Assembly: GCA_031271475.1 (NCBI GenBank)
Contig: JAISVP010000094.1
Location: forward strand, 1-8,474
DNA: 8,474 bases
Direction of reading: 5' to 3'
DNA from: Oscillospiraceae bacterium
GTDB lineage: Bacteria > Bacillota > Clostridia > Oscillospirales > Ruminococcaceae
Made by a program: the position numbers and the translations under genes. How positions within the stretch are numbered: the stretch's first letter is position 1; each line of letters starts with the position of its first letter. Of the stretch, positions 1-5,111 are shown piece after piece. Below the pieces are notes generated by a model, which was not told the DNA's origin, searched no databases, and saw only the letters and a list, made by a program, of their open reading frames with translations.

Positions 1-59
1 CTGAACTCAACGGTGCGCCCGAAGATGAAGAATCCGAAACTGTGTATGTAGTGAAGTAG
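1..59 (+). CDS. C-terminal end of a small acidic-tailed protein, paralogue of the next gene (5' partial)
   Basis: Reading from base 3, the frame gives ELNGAPEDEESETVYVVK and then a TAG at 57-59. The ending is nearly the same as that of the next gene (MPEDEESETVYVTE). Twenty-four consecutive bases, 17-40, are identical to 422-445, and the similarity runs past the stop: 65-81 matches 470-486 at 16 of 17 bases, with the same 5-base gap after each stop codon. This is therefore the last part of a neighbouring tandem copy, offset by exactly 405 bases. The function is unknown. Only the tail is in the window, so length and N-terminus cannot be judged. Confidence 0.8.
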   Translation, partial: ELNGAPEDEESETVYVVK

Positions 60-101
60 AGACCGTCTGAGTACGCTTTTTGAGGGATAACAGGGGGGAT
101 T

Positions 102-464
102 ATGGAAAAAGATAAAAAAATAAATTTTGAGGCAATGTATTATACTCAGGTCGGCAAAACTCAGGCATCTGTAAAGGTTCTTAGAACAACCGCGAGAATT
201 TTCAAGAATACCAATCAGATACTTGGCAGTATTGCTGAAGCTCTTAAATCAACTGCAAAGACAAACGGGGAGAATGCCGAAGCTCTTAAATTTACTGCAA
301 AGACAAACGGGGAGAATGCCAACACTGTGCTAAAACTTGCACAGGCTTTTGAAAATTGTATTCATTCTATTGAAAAAACCAATGAAGAACTTTTAAAACT
401 TAGCGAAGATCTCAGCGATATGCCCGAAGATGAAGAATCCGAAACGGTGTATGTGACGGAGTAG
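102..464 (+). CDS. Small helical repeat protein with acidic tail, unknown function
   Basis: A 120-residue protein of no family I recognise. The ATG at 102 follows a purine-rich ribosome site (AGGGGG, 92-97). It has no signal peptide or membrane segment. Residues 7-40 hold a motif with paired tyrosines (FEAMYY, then GKTQASVKVL). Residues 46-59 and 60-73 are a 14-residue duplication (EALKSTAKTNGENA, then EALKFTAKTNGENA), two heptads each, so a helical or coiled-coil rod is likely. The tail from residue 108 is strongly acidic. The gene lies directly after a paralogue and before a small gene and the hydrogenase, on the same strand with short gaps, so co-transcription is likely. The alanine-rich protein at 7832-8332 has the same plan (YY motif, helical repeats, acidic end) and may be a distant relative. 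A link to hydrogenase function is only positional. Confidence 0.8.
   Translation: MEKDKKINFEAMYYTQVGKTQASVKVLRTTARIFKNTNQILGSIAEALKSTAKTNGENAEALKFTAKTNGENANTVLKLAQAFENCIHSIEKTNEELLKLSEDLSDMPEDEESETVYVTE
237..320 (+). repeat. Two 42-bp in-frame tandem repeats
   Basis: Bases 237-278 and 279-320 match at 40 of 42 positions. The unit is a multiple of three and encodes 14 residues, so copy-number change would lengthen or shorten the predicted helix without a frameshift. The two mismatches turn one serine codon (TCA) into phenylalanine (TTT). The near identity points to recent duplication. Confidence 0.95.
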
Positions 465-536
465 AAAAAGTCTGAATACGCTTTTTTCAAAAAGCGAAGC
501 AGTCGGGCAGCCGCCGATATATAAGAGGTGTTTCTT

Positions 537-728
537 ATGAAGGATAATTATGATTTTTCAAATGCGGTTAAAAATCCGTTCGCGGGGAAATTAAGCGGAA
601 AGTATTCCGTAACTGTGCATTACGATATCAGTGATATTTTGGAAGAACGAAGAGCTATTGAGCGGGAAGTCCGGGAAATACAAGACAAATACAAGGAGGG
701 GGATATTAAGGATGAATCTGAAAATTAA
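537..728 (+). CDS. 63-residue protein with antitoxin-like N-terminus, coupled to the hydrogenase gene
   Basis: The ATG at 537 is preferred over an in-frame GTG at 528 because AGAGGTG (524-530) makes a good ribosome site six bases before the ATG and would overlap the GTG. The protein begins MKDNYDFSNAVKNPFAGKL. From memory this resembles the YDFS...NPxxxKL opening of small CopG/BrnA-type antitoxins, but the rest (VTVHYDISDIL, then a charged helix rich in Glu and Arg) does not show a clear DNA-binding fold. No toxin-like gene lies beside it. Its last 17 bases overlap the first codons of the hydrogenase gene, and the hydrogenase ribosome site sits inside it, so translation of the two is probably coupled. 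The role is unknown: solitary antitoxin-like regulator or unrelated small protein. Confidence 0.75.
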   Translation: MKDNYDFSNAVKNPFAGKLSGKYSVTVHYDISDILEERRAIEREVREIQDKYKEGDIKDESEN

Positions 729-2445
729 CGGAATAGATGTATGTGCGCCGGAGGGTGCAACGGTGCTTGACGCCGCTAAGATTGCGGGAATTGAGGTGCC
801 GACTTTGTGTTACCTTAAGGACATAAACGAAATCGGCGCGTGCCGTATTTGCGTGGTCGAGGTCAAGGGGGCAAGGTCGCTGGTGACCGCTTGCGTGTAT
901 CCTGCCGCCGACGGTATGGAAGTGTTTACTAACACGCCGAAGGTTATGCAGTCGCGTAAGAAAACACTTGAGCTTATTCTGTCCGCGCATAACAGGAAAT
1001 GCCTGTCATGTGTGAGAAGCGGCAATTGCGAACTGCAAAAGCTTGCCCACGACTATAATATCGAGGACGAGGGGTACTATGACGGCGGGAAAATCCCGTG
1101 CGATATTGATTCCAGCGCGGCTCATATGTATAGGGACAACAGTAAGTGTATACTCTGCCGCAGATGTACAGCTATGTGTTCAAAAGTACAGGCTGTCGGC
1201 GTAATCGGCGCAAATGAAAGGGGATTTAATACCCATATCGGCAGTGCTTTTGAAAAAGGTCTTGGCGAAACTTCCTGTGTGAATTGCGGGCAGTGTATTG
1301 CGGTGTGCCCGGTTGGGGCATTGGCGGAAAAAGATTTTACGGATGACGTTTTTGCGGAAATTGCTGACGAATCTAAACATGTTATCGTTCAGACCGCTCC
1401 CGCGGTTAGGGCGGCTCTCGGTGAGGAATTCGGGCTGCCGATTGGTACCGATGTTGAGGGCAAGATGGCTGCCGCGTTGCGCAGGCTTGGTTTTAACGCG
1501 GTGTTCGATACCGACTTTACTGCCGATCTTACAATTATCGAAGAGGCTCACGAGTTCCTTGACAGGGTCAAAAACGGCGGGAAATTGCCGCTGATTACTT
1601 CCTGTTCGCCCGGATGGGTTAAGTTCTGTGAGCACTATTTCCCCGAAATGATTGAAAATCTTTCAAGCTGTAAGTCGCCTCAGCAAATGTTCGGGGCGGT
1701 TGCTAAAACTTATTATGCCGATAAAATCGGGGTTAAACCCGAAGATATGACGGTTGTCAGCATTATGCCGTGTACTGCTAAAAAGTTCGAGAACAGCAGG
1801 CAGGAAGGTGTTGCCGGGACTTCCAAGGATGTCGATTATGCCCTCACTACACGCGAGCTTGCCAGAATGATTAAACGTGCCGGGATTAACTTCAATGAAT
1901 TGCCCGATGAGAAATTCGACGAACCGCTGGGGATTTCTACCGGTGCGGGCGTTATATTCGGCGCAAGCGGCGGCGTTATGGAAGCCGCTTTGCGTACCGC
2001 TGTTGAGGAACTTACCGGAGAACCCCTCAAAAGCCTTGAATTCGAGGATGTAAGGGGTGTTGCCGGCATTAAAGAAGCGTCCTATTCCGTTGCCGGACTT
2101 AATGTCAAGGTTGCTGTTGCAAGCGGATTGGCTAATGCTAAAGAACTCCTTGAACGCGTCAAATCCGGCGAGGAATACCACTTTATCGAGATTATGGGCT
2201 GTCCCGGCGGATGCGTTAACGGCGGCGGTCAGCCTCAGCAGCCCGCAAGCGTGAGGAACTTTACCGACTTGCGTGCACAGCGCGCGAAGGCTCTGTACGG
2301 TAATGACGCCGCAAAGTCTGTGCGTAAATCCCACGAAAATCCCGCCGTTAAGGAACTCTATGCCGACTTCCTCGGCGAACCCGGCGGTCATAAGGCTCAT
2401 CAGCTCCTGCATACAACCTATGTTAAACGTAAGGTCAATGAATAA
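712..2445 (+). CDS. hydA: [FeFe] hydrogenase, catalytic protein (HydA/HndD type)
   Basis: Reversible proton reduction to H2, coupled to ferredoxin or NADH oxidation in the cytoplasm. The protein is 577 residues, close to Clostridium pasteurianum CpI. The ATG at 712 has AAGGAGGG (693-700) upstream; the frame is open further 5' but that part lies inside the previous gene. Domains in order: a [2Fe-2S] ferredoxin domain (Cys33, 44, 47, 61); the His-Cys3 [4Fe-4S] site (His93, Cys97, 100, 106); two [4Fe-4S] sites (Cys146/149/152/156 and Cys189/192/195/199); then the H-cluster domain with L1 TSCSPGW (296-302), L2 MPCTAKKFE (352-360, Cys354) and L3 EIMGCPGGCVNGGGQP (493-508, Cys497 and Cys501), and the small-subunit-like C-terminus. 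In L1 the second Cys of the usual pair is Ser. The motif style recalls HndD-type subunits of NADH-linked or bifurcating enzymes, yet no NuoE- or NuoF-like partner gene is in view. A terminator follows at 2455. Confidence 0.97.
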   Translation: MNLKINGIDVCAPEGATVLDAAKIAGIEVPTLCYLKDINEIGACRICVVEVKGARSLVTACVYPAADGMEVFTNTPKVMQSRKKTLELILSAHNRKCLSCVRSGNCELQKLAHDYNIEDEGYYDGGKIPCDIDSSAAHMYRDNSKCILCRRCTAMCSKVQAVGVIGANERGFNTHIGSAFEKGLGETSCVNCGQCIAVCPVGALAEKDFTDDVFAEIADESKHVIVQTAPAVRAALGEEFGLPIGTDVEGKMAAALRRLGFNAVFDTDFTADLTIIEEAHEFLDRVKNGGKLPLITSCSPGWVKFCEHYFPEMIENLSSCKSPQQMFGAVAKTYYADKIGVKPEDMTVVSIMPCTAKKFENSRQEGVAGTSKDVDYALTTRELARMIKRAGINFNELPDEKFDEPLGISTGAGVIFGASGGVMEAALRTAVEELTGEPLKSLEFEDVRGVAGIKEASYSVAGLNVKVAVASGLANAKELLERVKSGEEYHFIEIMGCPGGCVNGGGQPQQPASVRNFTDLRAQRAKALYGNDAAKSVRKSHENPAVKELYADFLGEPGGHKAHQLLHTTYVKRKVNE

Positions 2446-2454
2446 TTGAACATG

Positions 2455-2493
2455 AAAACACCCCCCGGACGGATTCGTTCGGGGGTGTTTTTT
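2455..2493 (+). terminator. Rho-independent terminator of the hydrogenase run
   Basis: A ten-pair stem (CCCCCGGACG at 2462-2471 with CGTTCGGGGG at 2476-2485, one G-T pair) and a GATT loop are followed by six T (2488-2493). Outer A/T pairs extend the stem with one bulged base. It lies ten bases after the hydrogenase stop codon. Confidence 0.92.
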
Positions 2494-2516
2494 ACCGTGC
2501 CTTATTTAAAAAATTC

Positions 2517-2545
2517 TTGCAATCGGGTACGGTATGTGCTATAAT
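2517..2545 (+). promoter_or_regulatory. Sigma-A promoter of the small membrane protein gene
   Basis: TTGCAA (2517-2522), a 17-base spacer, then TATAAT (2540-2545), preceded by TG one base upstream (extended -10). It begins just after the hydrogenase terminator. The expected transcription start, near 2552, excludes an in-frame ATG at 2547 as the normal start codon of the next gene. Confidence 0.85.
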
Positions 2546-2576
2546 AATGACAATTCATTTAGAAAAGAGACTTGCG

Positions 2577-3029
2577 GTGGAAAACTGTTACCTTAACGCT
2601 TATGAGAAAGAAATGCTCGTAAAACTGCTTGAAAAACGCTATAAAACCCTAGCCGTGCAGTTTATACTTATCGTAACTGTATGGGCTGCGTTTGTTGCAG
2701 GGTGTATATTATCCGGAGAACGGAAGGTTTTAATTCCGGTCATTATCATTGGGGGGATAATTGTTGCCATATCTTGGGTCAGAACCTTAAAGGATGAAAA
2801 ACTTATTCTTGAAGGCGCTCTTACGGACAGTTACTGTGTTTACAAAGCTACTCTGAAATCCAAACGGAGCAGTAAATACTCAAAGAATCTGTATGTCTGT
2901 GAAACAAGCGGCGCAATAGCTTCCGTCAATTGGGCTCATCATATTGCCGCGGCTAAGGGCGATGATATTCTTGTTGTCGGTTTCCGCGGCGTTTCAAAAC
3001 GAATCGGAATAGTATATAGGAAATTGTAA
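2577..3029 (+). CDS. Small two-helix membrane protein, unknown function
   Basis: A 150-residue protein if it starts at GTG 2577. The frame is open back to 2517, but upstream starts lie inside or before the promoter; GTG 2577 has only a weak purine stretch (AAAAGAGA) ahead of it, and ATG 2613 is an alternative. The N-terminus is a short charged helix (residues 1-25). Two hydrophobic segments follow at about 26-46 (FILIVTVWAAFVAGCIL) and 51-68 (VLIPVIIIGGIIVAISWV), suggesting a membrane hairpin. The remaining 80 residues look like a cytoplasmic alpha/beta domain ending in basic residues. I do not recognise the family. It is probably a single-gene transcript: it has its own promoter, a terminator lies upstream, and a GC hairpin at 3038-3058 follows its stop. 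Confidence 0.75.
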   Translation: MENCYLNAYEKEMLVKLLEKRYKTLAVQFILIVTVWAAFVAGCILSGERKVLIPVIIIGGIIVAISWVRTLKDEKLILEGALTDSYCVYKATLKSKRSSKYSKNLYVCETSGAIASVNWAHHIAAAKGDDILVVGFRGVSKRIGIVYRKL

Positions 3030-3037
3030 CAGCACAA

Positions 3038-3058
3038 CCCCCCCGGACGTGTCCGGGG
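3038..3058 (+). other. GC-rich hairpin without a T tract, possible damaged terminator
   Basis: CCCCGGAC (3041-3048) is the exact reverse complement of GTCCGGGG (3051-3058); as a hairpin this gives about seven pairs with a four-base loop. It resembles the core of the hydrogenase terminator, but the bases after it are AAAAGG, not T. The left arm extends further (seven C in a row from 3038, preceded by ACAA) than the right arm can pair. It may be a terminator that lost its right outer arm and T tract. Confidence 0.5.
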
Positions 3059-3074
3059 AAAAGGAAAAATTTTC

Positions 3075-3103
3075 TTGACATAGGGTGTGAGAGGCGGTAT
3101 AAT
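3075..3103 (+). promoter_or_regulatory. Perfect-consensus sigma-A promoter
   Basis: TTGACA (3075-3080), 17-base spacer, TATAAT (3098-3103). Both hexamers match the housekeeping consensus exactly. It drives the AT-rich gene starting at 3144; the predicted leader is about 35 bases with AAGGAG at 3132-3137. No operator-like palindrome is evident, so expression looks strong and constitutive. Confidence 0.92.
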
Positions 3104-3143
3104 GGGGATTTGGAAGATAAAATTTATTTAGAAGGAGAACATT

Positions 3144-3863
3144 ATGAATATTAATGATTGTGAAAAACTTAAGAAGGGCATAGAAATAATAGAGGAGTTT
3201 CTTAAGGAATTTGAAGGGAAAAAAGTAAACTTTGCAGGAGATTATTGTCACAGATTTAAGAACATTTTTTATCAAAACGGTGGATTGGATGAATTTTTTG
3301 TTCATTTATTTCCAGATGAAAAATTAAATGATTTTTCTAAGACCCTAGATTCGCTGACATCGTCTAACTCTAACATAGTGAACGGTAACTTGCAGGCTGG
3401 CACTCTGGGAAGTGATAACTATAATATGGAAATGGACAAATTAAAAGAAATGTTAAACGATATGAAGACTGTATTAACGGATTTTAGGAATACTGAAGAT
3501 GTTCGTAATATCTTTGTTTACTATTCATGTGAAAGTCATCTCAAAGACTCAACAAATTGTAGTTTTATAGAAGATGCACTCAGCGAAGTTATTGAAAAAA
3601 CTAAAAATGAATTAGGAGTTTCAATTGAACTTGACAAGGATACAGGGGATGCGATAAAGGCACTTACTGATGAACGGGTAATAAGGGTATTTAATGAAGC
3701 CAGCGGTTCAGTGAAAAATTTGCCTTTTGATATAAAATCAAAAAGACGTATAAAATTCGATTTTAGTGGCAATATTTCACAAGAGGATAAAAACAAAGAG
3801 ATAAAAGAAAAATTCATTAATGAAGTTTATAATGCGATAAAACTTATTAATGAAAATGAATGA
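3144..3863 (+). CDS. AT-rich hypothetical protein, likely acquired gene
   Basis: A 239-residue soluble-looking protein of no family I recognise. The ATG at 3144 has AAGGAG six bases upstream. There is no signal peptide or membrane span. Residues 1-27 form a charged helix. Residues 28-70 contain several aromatics (GDYCHRF, FFVHLF). An Asn/Gly-rich strand-like stretch follows at 77-95 (NIVNGNLQAGTLGSDNYNM), then helices with many Lys and Glu, and a basic patch KSKRRIKFDF near residue 200. Base composition is markedly AT-rich (two sampled lines gave 27% and 37% GC, against 62% in a sampled hydrogenase line), and codons favour A/T in third positions. It has its own perfect promoter and its own strong terminator, so it stands alone as a transcription unit. 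This suggests horizontal gain. A defence or stress role is possible for such single-gene cassettes, but nothing in the sequence proves it. Confidence 0.85.
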   Translation: MNINDCEKLKKGIEIIEEFLKEFEGKKVNFAGDYCHRFKNIFYQNGGLDEFFVHLFPDEKLNDFSKTLDSLTSSNSNIVNGNLQAGTLGSDNYNMEMDKLKEMLNDMKTVLTDFRNTEDVRNIFVYYSCESHLKDSTNCSFIEDALSEVIEKTKNELGVSIELDKDTGDAIKALTDERVIRVFNEASGSVKNLPFDIKSKRRIKFDFSGNISQEDKNKEIKEKFINEVYNAIKLINENE

Positions 3864-3888
3864 TGTACTTAATTTCCGATTATCCATA

Positions 3889-3926
3889 CAAAAAGAGCAT
3901 ATCAGCCCCTTGATATGCTCTTTTTG
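3889..3926. terminator. Bidirectional terminator between convergent genes
   Basis: A perfect 16-bp inverted repeat: 3889-3904 pairs with 3911-3926 around the six-base loop GCCCCT. Each arm has five A on its outer side and therefore ends in five T on the opposite arm, so it can stop transcripts from the plus-strand gene at 3144 and from the minus-strand divIC gene. Confidence 0.95.
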
Positions 3927-3934
3927 TGCCGCCC

Positions 3935-4243
3935 TTAATTCTTAGACAGGTCATAGAAGCGTTTTTCATTGGGAATGCCGTAGTTGAGCTCGGGGTTTTC
4001 GGTTGCGATATCCGCCATGTATTCGTCAAGGTCAGTGGAGTCAAGAACCCGTTTGAGTTCCGCGTTTTCCAGTTGGTACTGTTCGATTTTCTCCTGTATT
4101 TTCTCAAGTTCAAGCTCTTTTTGGGCAATTACATACCTGCTTGAAACAAACGATACAAGGCAATACAAAATCGTTGCCGGCGTTACAATCCTTGTAAACA
4201 AAAATGTAAAAAATCCATCCCGGAATTTAAATTTTCTTTCCAT
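3935..4243 (-). CDS. divIC: DivIC/FtsB-like septum formation protein
   Basis: A 102-residue bitopic membrane protein of the FtsB/DivIC/FtsL class, a structural partner in the division complex that activates septal wall synthesis. A basic N-terminus (MERKFKFRDGFF) is followed by a hydrophobic segment at about residues 12-35, then a coiled coil at about 37-70 (KELELEKIQEKIEQYQLENA), and a C-terminal part ending near the family-like YGIPNEKRFYDL. Length is as expected. It follows yabP and yabQ, the same order as in Bacillus subtilis, which supports the name. Unlike the two sporulation genes it has its own near-perfect vegetative promoter at 4277-4305, fitting an essential growth role. The start at 4243 has a modest ribosome site (AGGCGG). 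FtsL is the main alternative by sequence alone. Confidence 0.88.
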   Translation of the reverse strand: MERKFKFRDGFFTFLFTRIVTPATILYCLVSFVSSRYVIAQKELELEKIQEKIEQYQLENAELKRVLDSTDLDEYMADIATENPELNYGIPNEKRFYDLSKN

Positions 4244-4276
4244 AACAGTCCGCCTATTCTTCAGTTCTTTAGGGGT

Positions 4277-4305
4277 ATTATACCACAGATGAAAGAAAAA
4301 GTCAA
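4277..4305 (-). promoter_or_regulatory. Sigma-A promoter of divIC, overlapping the yabQ stop
   Basis: On the minus strand: TTGACT (4305-4300), 17-base spacer, TATAAT (4282-4277), with TG one base before the -10 (extended -10). The -35 box includes the yabQ stop codon (4304-4302). The predicted transcript starts near 4270, giving a leader of about 27 bases. Confidence 0.9.
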
Positions 4306-4700
4306 GTCTTTTTACGCATTTTGCGTATTTTTTTTTTTATCACGCTCAAAAGTCCGGAACATTTGACCGCAAGCTTTGCGGCAGCTTTTTTTATATGCGG
4401 GAAAATAAAATGCCCGATTGTGACAAAATACATCATAAATCCGATGAAATTCCCGGCAATGTAAAAAAAGCGGAATTCTCCGCGTGAAAATACTGAAGTG
4501 AATGTGCTCACATATACCCCGTACAGAATCATTACAAGAATATCTTCGGCAATTACCGCCGCTTTGCTGTGACGGAATACCGCACGGATCAGTCTGAATA
4601 AATCCCAGACCAGTCCTAACGGCAGTCCGAATACACAGCTCAGTAAGAACAGTCCTGTCTGCTGACCTGCCGTAAAAAATGTTTCAAGTCCGTAGTTCAT
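4302..4700 (-). CDS. yabQ: Spore cortex biosynthesis protein YabQ
   Basis: A 132-residue polytopic membrane protein. In Bacillus subtilis YabQ acts in the mother cell and is needed for cortex formation and coat assembly. Here, hydrophobic segments lie at about residues 14-36, 50-70 and 75-98, with the family-like WDLFRLIRAVFR after the first and a strongly basic C-terminus (KKKIRKMRKKT). It starts 11 bases after the yabP stop, with GGGTGA as a weak ribosome site. Placement between yabP and a divIC-type gene matches the conserved Firmicutes cluster. The coding strand carries a run of 11 A (4328-4338), which could slip and would change only the basic tail. Confidence 0.9.
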   Translation of the reverse strand: MNYGLETFFTAGQQTGLFLLSCVFGLPLGLVWDLFRLIRAVFRHSKAAVIAEDILVMILYGVYVSTFTSVFSRGEFRFFYIAGNFIGFMMYFVTIGHFIFPHIKKAAAKLAVKCSGLLSVIKKKIRKMRKKT

Positions 4701-4711
4701 TTTTTCACCCG

Positions 4712-4966
4712 TTATTTAAACAGCTTTCCGAACATGGAAAGCGGGGACTTCTTGTCCTTATCGCCGTAGACGACAGAACAGATCTCTCCCTCTATACTCA
4801 TTTCTCCTGTTTCCACACTTATTGCGTTAACCCGCAAATTCCGTCCGCCTATGAGCAGTTCCCCGGCTTCGGTGTATACCAATACCGACTTTTCCCCGAA
4901 ATTATCAACATCTGTTACTCCCGAAATATTCATTTTCTTTCGGTTTTCCATTATGATATTGTGCAT
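4712..4966 (-). CDS. yabP: Sporulation protein YabP
   Basis: An 84-residue protein of the YabP/YqfC family, which acts in the mother cell during spore development. Visible family features are the all-beta pattern with LIGGRNLRVNAISVETGEMSIEGEI in the middle (VTDVDNFGEKSVLVYTEAGE before it) and a short C-terminal SMFGKLFK. The start at 4966 has GAGGGGTGGG just upstream; an internal ATG at codon 6 is an alternative. First gene of the yabP-yabQ-divIC group; a heat-shock S4-domain gene that often precedes it is not here, and a divergent popT gene occupies that side. A sigma-E-like promoter may lie at 5002-5031, in keeping with mother-cell expression. Confidence 0.92.
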   Translation of the reverse strand: MHNIIMENRKKMNISGVTDVDNFGEKSVLVYTEAGELLIGGRNLRVNAISVETGEMSIEGEICSVVYGDKDKKSPLSMFGKLFK

Positions 4967-5001
4967 ATGCCCACCCCTCGGACAGTATTTGTACTTACTT
5001 A

Positions 5002-5031
5002 ATTCCTATGCGAAAAAAAACTGTTATATAC
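5002..5031 (-). promoter_or_regulatory. Possible sigma-E-type (mother-cell) promoter of yabP
   Basis: On the minus strand, GTATATAA (5031-5024) and GCATAGGAAT (5011-5002) are separated by 12 bases and loosely resemble the sigma-E pattern (ATA-rich -35, CATAnnnT -10). The yabP family is known to be expressed in the mother cell. The site lies 36 bases before the yabP start. Two boxes differ from consensus, so this is tentative. Confidence 0.35.
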
Positions 5032-5034
5032 ACA

Positions 5035-5063
5035 TTGACAAATAGGGAATTATATGTTAAAAT
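5035..5063 (+). promoter_or_regulatory. Sigma-A promoter of popT
   Basis: TTGACA (5035-5040), 17-base spacer, TAAAAT (5058-5063), with TG one base before the -10. It is followed after 35 bases by AAGGAG (5099-5104), the popT ribosome site. It lies back to back with the putative yabP promoter. Confidence 0.88.
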
Positions 5064-5111
5064 GAAGTTTGGGCTCATACGCCCGCTTACTAACACTTAA
5101 GGAGCTTTTCC

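Noticed and set aside
479..496. Inverted repeat CGCTTTTT / AAAAAGCG after the gene at 102-464
   Set aside because: AT-rich stem with a two-base to four-base loop and no T tract after it; the following genes are close and on the same strand, so it is unlikely to be an effective terminator.
528..536. GTG at 528 as start of the small antitoxin-like gene
   Set aside because: It lies within the ribosome site for the ATG at 537, which has ideal spacing.
631..711. Upstream in-frame extension of the hydrogenase (27 extra residues)
   Set aside because: It would run through the coding region of the small gene, has no ribosome site, and its residues do not resemble a hydrogenase N-terminus; ATG 712 starts exactly with the ferredoxin-like MNLKING.
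1663..2412. Long open frame on the minus strand opposite the hydrogenase (249 codons)
   Set aside because: It lies wholly inside a certain gene on the other strand and has composition typical of an antisense shadow; no family motifs.
2517..2576. TTG 2517 and ATG 2547 as starts of the membrane protein gene
   Set aside because: TTG 2517 is in the -35 box and ATG 2547 lies just downstream of the -10 box, before the expected transcript start.
3984..4292. Plus-strand open frame opposite divIC
   Set aside because: Serine-rich shadow of a recognisable coding region, with no ribosome site.
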